Positions 59,871 to 64,000 of a stretch of DNA of 64,000 nt are shown here, one piece after another (positions within the stretch are counted from its first letter, which is position 1; every line of letters begins with the position of its first letter). The notes under the pieces were generated by a model. That model was not told where the DNA came from. It did not search any database and saw nothing but the letters and a program-made list of their open reading frames with translations. Origin of the DNA: CAVPPA01 sp963841325 (GTDB lineage Bacteria; Patescibacteriota; Saccharimonadia; Saccharimonadales; UBA4665); contig CAWJBZ010000004.1 of NCBI GenBank assembly GCA_963841325.1, forward strand, positions 1 through 64,000, in the 5' to 3' direction. Made by a program: the position numbers and the translations under genes.

Positions 59871-59876
59871 ATTATA
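59871..59876 (-). promoter_or_regulatory. -10 of msrB (leaderless)
   Basis: TATAAT on the minus strand, 6 nt before the ATG at 59864. Confidence 0.55.
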
Positions 59877-59899
59877 ACTTGGCTATATATGGTTAACTG

Positions 59900-60316
59900 T
59901 TAAGTTTTTGGCTTATCTAATTTATCCAATTTGAATAATTTGATAATGGCATATATGACTAATAGAACGAAGAGGAAATCTATTAAGGCATAAACGAAAG
60001 AACCCCAACCAAAATTAGCAAACTGATGCCCAAAATGTAGGGTAAAGGTCCGGGAACTTAAAGCTACACCGCCAAACATTAAAGCCGAAAGTGGATTAAT
60101 GAAACTGGCGATCAGTTGTTTAACTACTCCTTGGACTTGGGTACCAACCACAAAACCAACTGCCAAACCGATGATGGCATTCTGCCGCAAAAAGGCCGTG
60201 AAGCCACTGACCGGTTGGGTTAACCCGCGAGAAACAACCCTAACGCGTTGTCGCTTGGTAGTTGGGTTATTACTAGTAGTATCGGAAGTTTGGTTGGTTG
60301 ATTTTAGGGTCGCCAT
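59900..60316 (-). CDS. mscL: Large-conductance mechanosensitive channel
   Basis: 138 aa. A basic N-tail (~30 extra residues) precedes SGFTAFLRQNAIIGLAVGFVVGTQVQGVVKQLI (the pore helix; glycine-rich AVGFVVG), a short loop and the second helix (FVYALIDFLFVLLVIYAII), with a charged C-end. It vents solutes on osmotic downshock. TATGAT at 60324-60329 is 7 nt upstream of the ATG. Confidence 0.92.
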   Translation of the reverse strand: MATLKSTNQTSDTTSNNPTTKRQRVRVVSRGLTQPVSGFTAFLRQNAIIGLAVGFVVGTQVQGVVKQLIASFINPLSALMFGGVALSSRTFTLHFGHQFANFGWGSFVYALIDFLFVLLVIYAIIKLFKLDKLDKPKT

Positions 60317-60323
60317 AGTTTAT

Positions 60324-60329
60324 ATCATA
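60324..60329 (-). promoter_or_regulatory. -10 of mscL (leaderless)
   Basis: TATGAT on the minus strand, 7 nt before the ATG at 60316. Confidence 0.45.
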
Positions 60330-60335
60330 CCCTAT

Positions 60336-61994
60336 TTACATCTGTGACGGAGCTGGGATGCCTAAGAGCTCTAAACCAGCTTTAAGGACATTTGCATAAT
60401 CTAATACCAAGACTAGTCGGTCTGCTTCGCGGTCACCACCAATTACCCGATTATGTTCATAAAAACTATTAAATACCTGGGCTAATTCGTAGAGATAATT
60501 GCAGATATGATGGGGCATTAATTCGCTAGATGATCGGTTTACTACGTCTGGATATTCAATAATTTTTCGCAACAAGCTTCTTTCGGCCGGTTCCAGTTTG
60601 GTAATTGAATCTGCTGGTTTTACAATACTTTTCTTTAAGATACTCCGGGCTCGTACTTGAGCATATTGAAGGTAGGATCCACTGTTACCTTCCATACTGA
60701 TGGCTTCGTCAATATCGAAAATTACATCACTGCCAATCCGATTTTTAAGAAATACGTATCTTATAGCCCCGACCACGCCATCGGCTAAACTTTGATCATC
60801 TGCACCGCGTTTTTGTAGTGCTGTTTCAATTGCCTTAAATAACCATCCAATATTGATGGCCGTACCTTGGCGTGAACTCATTTTGCCAGTTGAAAGTTTG
60901 ACTATACCAGTAGGAACATTATGAGTAACCCCGGCAAGTTCGGGTTCGGCTAATTCAGCTGCCTTAAAGACAACTTGAAAATAAGCTTTTTGTTCGATAG
61001 CTGTAACTATGTAGCTAGACACGGGCTTAAAGTCTTGTTGCTTCAATTGAATTAATCCAAGGTCACGGGCTTCATATAGGGTGGTATCACGACTAGATAT
61101 AAAAACCCGGGTGTGTAGCCCATACTTTTCACCTGGGAAAATAACTGCCCCGTCAGATTTTTCAAAGACATCACCGATATGTTGTTCAACAATCTTCCTC
61201 CCGACTTTATCGGCTTCGCTTTCTAGATATCGATGTTCGACTTTTTTACTTCCCAAATTATCGAGAACTTGGTCAATATAGCTAAAACTCCAAGCTTTAC
61301 AGATATCATAAACTTGCTTATAAAACGGATCGGTTAAGATAAACGATTCGTCGGAGTAACGTTCTATATCTTGTTTAGCCAAATCATCCTGTTCATAGGC
61401 AGTAGCCCCTTCGGCATACTTTTCGCTTAAAAATTTCGGCCGTTCAGACTCGGTAATCTGATTTAATTTATCTAGATCGCCATTGAGAAATTTCAAGATA
61501 GCCCACATCGATTTACCAATATGTAGACCAACATCCCCATGGTAGCTAACCCGATGGGTAACTGCCCCGCCGGCTTCCAATAAGTTTGCCAGTGAATCGG
61601 CCACAATCGAATTAAAGGCATGGCCAATGTGGATGTCTTTAAATGGGTTGGGATTATTCGTTTCAATGACAACCGATTGGTTAGCATAAGGATGTTTGTA
61701 TGTAAAATTATGAGCATTATCACATAAGATCCGATCACTTAAGCGTAAATTTAAAAATCCCGGTTCGACAACGCTAATTTCCGAAACTGTTTCACTTAAG
61801 ACTTTCCGTAGCTCAGTGGCCAGAGTATTGGCAACTTCTATTGGTGGCCGATTAAGCGTACCGGCCAGCTGTAAAGCAATATTAGTTGCATAATCACCAA
61901 ACTGCTCTTCGGGTTGGGCTAGTTGAACGGCAATTTCAGCACCAAACAGGGTTTTACAGGTTTCGGCGATTATGGCTTCGTATTCAGACTTCAT
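60336..61994 (-). CDS. argS: Arginyl-tRNA synthetase
   Basis: 552 aa. N-terminal Add-1 domain, the HIGH site DIHIGHAFNSI, KMSKS-like site STGKMSSRQG and a helical anticodon-binding domain ending in LLGIPAPSQM. It charges tRNA-Arg, including the tRNA-Arg(CCT) in this window. Start at ATG 61994: the TGA-TATACT -10 (62002-62010) leaves 7 nt; the TTG at 62000 is unlikely. Confidence 0.96.
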   Translation of the reverse strand: MKSEYEAIIAETCKTLFGAEIAVQLAQPEEQFGDYATNIALQLAGTLNRPPIEVANTLATELRKVLSETVSEISVVEPGFLNLRLSDRILCDNAHNFTYKHPYANQSVVIETNNPNPFKDIHIGHAFNSIVADSLANLLEAGGAVTHRVSYHGDVGLHIGKSMWAILKFLNGDLDKLNQITESERPKFLSEKYAEGATAYEQDDLAKQDIERYSDESFILTDPFYKQVYDICKAWSFSYIDQVLDNLGSKKVEHRYLESEADKVGRKIVEQHIGDVFEKSDGAVIFPGEKYGLHTRVFISSRDTTLYEARDLGLIQLKQQDFKPVSSYIVTAIEQKAYFQVVFKAAELAEPELAGVTHNVPTGIVKLSTGKMSSRQGTAINIGWLFKAIETALQKRGADDQSLADGVVGAIRYVFLKNRIGSDVIFDIDEAISMEGNSGSYLQYAQVRARSILKKSIVKPADSITKLEPAERSLLRKIIEYPDVVNRSSSELMPHHICNYLYELAQVFNSFYEHNRVIGGDREADRLVLVLDYANVLKAGLELLGIPAPSQM

Positions 61995-62001
61995 GGGCAA
62001 C

Positions 62002-62010
62002 AGTATATCA
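62002..62010 (-). promoter_or_regulatory. Extended -10 of argS (leaderless)
   Basis: TGA-TATACT on the minus strand; 7 nt to the ATG at 61994. Confidence 0.55.
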
Positions 62011-62015
62011 GGTTA

Positions 62016-62693
62016 TTATTCGCGTAGTCTTAGAAGCGTCATGCCCTGTTGGGCAACAACATACATACTCCCCAGAAGAGCAAAAAATGGTGCGATTACC
62101 GATAGAACTTGTGGATATTGCGATGGGTGTAGTAACCGAGTGGAGATTTCAAATATAACGCCGGCTGGATCGGTAGCAATGTCCCAGGTATTCCAGCGTA
62201 AATCACGGCCGACATAGATTGCAAAGCTGCAGGCCAGTAGTATCAAACCGACCATTATTGCCGTGGTGCGGGCTGAAAACCGTTTAGTGAACTCCTGATG
62301 GATAATATACAAGCTGCTAAACCCGAGTAAAACAGCCGTATAAATGAATGAGGTGAACATCACTGCACTAAACAATAATTGTTGGGAATTTACCTCTACT
62401 AAATGGATAAAATCGCTGATCATGTAAAAAGTATTCGGTAGGAAAATCAACCATAAAGCACTGATGATTAGACCTTCCCAGCTGGACCAGAGTTTATGTC
62501 GCAAGCAGTGTTGTAGCCAAAGTGCCAGCCCCAGTGGGATCCAAGCTAGCACTAGATTAACAAACAAGTAATTCACTACAAAACTATGGTTAGTGATGTC
62601 CGCAGCGATTAATAAACCAACACTAACAATCGTCGCCAGACAGAGTGCTACGATAAATTGCACCCATGGAGTTAAACTTATCCGCCCACGCAT
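62016..62693 (-). CDS. DUF1361 membrane protein
   Basis: 225 aa with six or seven membrane helices. The LIFLPNTFYMISDFIHL and YVGRDLRWNTWDI segments are the DUF1361 signature. Function unknown. A TATAAT at 62704-62709 lies 10 nt before the ATG. The stop is 15 bp before the argS TTG codon, inside the argS promoter region. Confidence 0.85.
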   Translation of the reverse strand: MRGRISLTPWVQFIVALCLATIVSVGLLIAADITNHSFVVNYLFVNLVLAWIPLGLALWLQHCLRHKLWSSWEGLIISALWLIFLPNTFYMISDFIHLVEVNSQQLLFSAVMFTSFIYTAVLLGFSSLYIIHQEFTKRFSARTTAIMVGLILLACSFAIYVGRDLRWNTWDIATDPAGVIFEISTRLLHPSQYPQVLSVIAPFFALLGSMYVVAQQGMTLLRLRE

Positions 62694-62703
62694 GTCGTTA
62701 TCT

Positions 62704-62709
62704 ATTATA
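62704..62709 (-). promoter_or_regulatory. -10 of the DUF1361 gene
   Basis: TATAAT on the minus strand, 10 nt before the ATG at 62693. Confidence 0.45.
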
Positions 62710-62754
62710 CCAAGCTACCCCTTAAGTACTGGTAGTGACCAACCCAAAAACTAT

Positions 62755-63780
62755 TTAAGCCAAGCCTCGTTTAAAGGCCTCGATCAACTCTACCGGCGCC
62801 GGATTTAATCCGTTCAGAAGCGCTGTATAGATAGTCACAAAGTCACCGAACGCAATAGCCCAAAGTAACTGTTCAATAAGGCTGTTACCTTCAGTAGTTA
62901 CAGAGTGTGGATGGGGCCAGAGCCCGGACAGTAACCGCTCCGAGACAGCAAAACGTTTCTGTATCCGTTCAGACTCCAAGTTGCTTTTTAGCTCAATGAC
63001 GGCATATGGCTTATCGACGGGTTGTTTGCTCCAGCCGATAAATTCATTATGATTAAACTCTGGGAATTGGTTGGCCCAGGCTACTTGTTTAGCATTCTCA
63101 TTAAAACTTATTTTCCACTTATAAGCAGCTGGGTATAGGCTTGGCCCGGCATACATTACTATCGACTTGCCAATACATTCCAAAGCCAATAATTTGGCGG
63201 GATTATTCGCCACAGGAACGGTTGGCAGCCATTGGCTAACTGCCGCCTGCAAGCGTGGCCCGACTGCAGTTAACTCCTGAAGTGATTCTTCACGTAGCAG
63301 CCTTGCCGAAACCAACAGCGAGAGTAAGGCTTTCAGGCTATAAAACACTGCGTAACGCGGTTGCTCGGTCTTAGGAATAAGTGCTAATGGATAGTTCCTA
63401 TCTTTGGCAAGCTCGGCTAATTTTCCACCATTAGTTATTACGGCAATTTTGGCACCTTTGGCTTCAGCTTGAGCAAGTGCCGTAAGCGTTTCTTCAGTGT
63501 TACCGGAATAACTGCTGACAATAAAATAAGTCCTTGGAGAGACATACTGAGGAATATTGTAATTACGTACCAACTCAAATGGTTTTTGATAGGCTGGCCA
63601 ACTCTGGCTAATCAAGCCGGCTAAGGCCGATCCACCCATACCGGCGAATACCAAGTTATCAACATCGACGTCGGTCTGTGCCGTTGGGAAGCTGTAATTG
63701 AGTTGTTGCCACTGTTTTTCGGCTATACCTAGAGCATCGGACGTGTCTCGTTCGTGAATGTATTTTAGATCATCTAACAT
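62755..63780 (-). CDS. Bifunctional phosphoglucose/phosphomannose isomerase (SIS domains)
   Basis: 341 aa. First SIS domain: VFAGMGGSALAGLI, YFIVSSYSGNTEETLTAL; second domain with WKISFNENAKQVAWANQFPEFNHNEFIGW (in part) and the C-terminal LWAIAFGDFVTIYTALLNGLNPAPVELIE, typical of the archaeal-type bifunctional PGI/PMI family. It interconverts glucose-6-P or mannose-6-P with fructose-6-P. A proper SD (AAGGA) sits about 9 nt before the ATG. Confidence 0.92.
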   Translation of the reverse strand: MLDDLKYIHERDTSDALGIAEKQWQQLNYSFPTAQTDVDVDNLVFAGMGGSALAGLISQSWPAYQKPFELVRNYNIPQYVSPRTYFIVSSYSGNTEETLTALAQAEAKGAKIAVITNGGKLAELAKDRNYPLALIPKTEQPRYAVFYSLKALLSLLVSARLLREESLQELTAVGPRLQAAVSQWLPTVPVANNPAKLLALECIGKSIVMYAGPSLYPAAYKWKISFNENAKQVAWANQFPEFNHNEFIGWSKQPVDKPYAVIELKSNLESERIQKRFAVSERLLSGLWPHPHSVTTEGNSLIEQLLWAIAFGDFVTIYTALLNGLNPAPVELIEAFKRGLA

Positions 63781-63850
63781 ATGCTATATCCTTGTACTTT
63801 TAGACTGGTTGTATATAGTATAGTTTAACTACTAACGTCGAGGGGAACAA

Positions 63851-64000
63851 ATGTTTGGGCACGATGAAGACGCTACTACAAAAAGCAATAGCCAAAACCT
63901 AACTACTAACGAACCAGTTGATGACGGGACGCTTGGTTTGCCTGCTACCGATAATGATACTTCTAGTTATCCCACAGAACCATCTACCAATGCTACAGAT
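63851..64000 (+). CDS. N-terminus of an unidentified acidic Thr/Asn-rich protein (cut by window edge)
   Basis: ATG at 63851 with SD GAGGGG; 50 codons are visible with no stop. The start MFGHDEDATTKSNSQ is hydrophilic and rich in Asp, Thr, Ser, Asn and Pro, probably a disordered N-terminus. Not recognised. A TATAGT near 63819-63824 is a possible -10. Divergent from the sugar isomerase. Confidence 0.55.
   Translation, partial: MFGHDEDATTKSNSQNLTTNEPVDDGTLGLPATDNDTSSYPTEPSTNATD

Noticed and set aside
1..64000. Recoded TGA (Gly), as in Gracilibacteria/SR1
   Set aside because: TGA acts as a stop in several ATGA overlaps (e.g. pilO, dnaG), and no gene needs TGA read-through.
1..64000. CRISPR array, prophage or insertion sequence
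   Set aside because: No spaced direct repeats, transposase, phage structural genes or terminal inverted repeats were seen. The Xer gene looks like the cellular recombinase.

Overview
The window looks like a chromosome segment of a Candidate Phyla Radiation (Patescibacteria) bacterium, most probably a Saccharibacteria (TM7) relative. The evidence is short proteins, very tight packing, AT-rich coding, TGA used as an ordinary stop (several ATGA stop/start overlaps), a complete type IV pilus (T4P) locus beside a minimal Gram-positive-style type IV secretion system (T4SS), and many small lineage-type membrane proteins. The taxonomic call is inference from gene content; no marker tree was possible.

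Layout. 1-5.9 kb: mixed accessory and housekeeping genes: a cut-off ORF, a frameshifted protein-L-isoaspartate methyltransferase, a GNAT acetyltransferase, tRNA-Asp and tRNA-Arg, a parvulin-type foldase, a PH-domain membrane protein, nucleoside diphosphate kinase and a Xer recombinase. 5.9-18.1 kb: a T4P operon on the minus strand, pilM-N-O, a small membrane protein, pilB-T-C, pilA, pilD, two minor prepilins, and a PilX-like protein carrying a polyglycine linker and a large domain resembling a glycoside-hydrolase barrel. A structured leader precedes pilM. 18.2-26.2 kb: a large secreted Ig-like protein, a TPR membrane protein and a T4SS operon (VirB2-like, VirB6-like, PrgI, split VirB4, CHAP hydrolase). 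Together these read as surface attachment, twitching and envelope-penetration machinery, as expected for an epibiont.

26.5-46 kb: a RelE/YafQ-type toxin-antitoxin pair, ychF, a Crp-family regulator, then translation, RNA and DNA genes: tlyA, efp, rpsF-ssb-rpsR, ftsK, RNase J, a family-4 uracil-DNA glycosylase, and truB-rpsO-pnp with a degenerate DHH protein upstream of truB, then rpsT, holA and mutM. 46-64 kb: small membrane proteins, polA, a P-type ATPase, the dnaG-rpoD pair, orn, a divergent HxlR regulator/FMN-reductase locus with nearby msrB, mscL, argS, a DUF1361 protein and a sugar-phosphate isomerase, ending in a cut-off ORF.

Three window-wide patterns stand out. (1) A good -10 hexamer sits only 6-10 nt before the start codon of more than twenty genes, predicting widespread leaderless or near-leaderless mRNAs, while SD-led genes are mostly in or heading operons. 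(2) Several proteins have lost structural metal sites: DnaG lacks all four zinc ligands, the family-4 UDG lacks three of four Fe-S cysteines, and PilB lacks the tetracysteine motif; PilD, MutM and MsrB keep theirs. (3) Several proteins are unusual fusions or splits: pilin-like plus barrel, VirB2 domain on VirB6, VirB4 in two pieces, S20 with a histone-H1-like tail.
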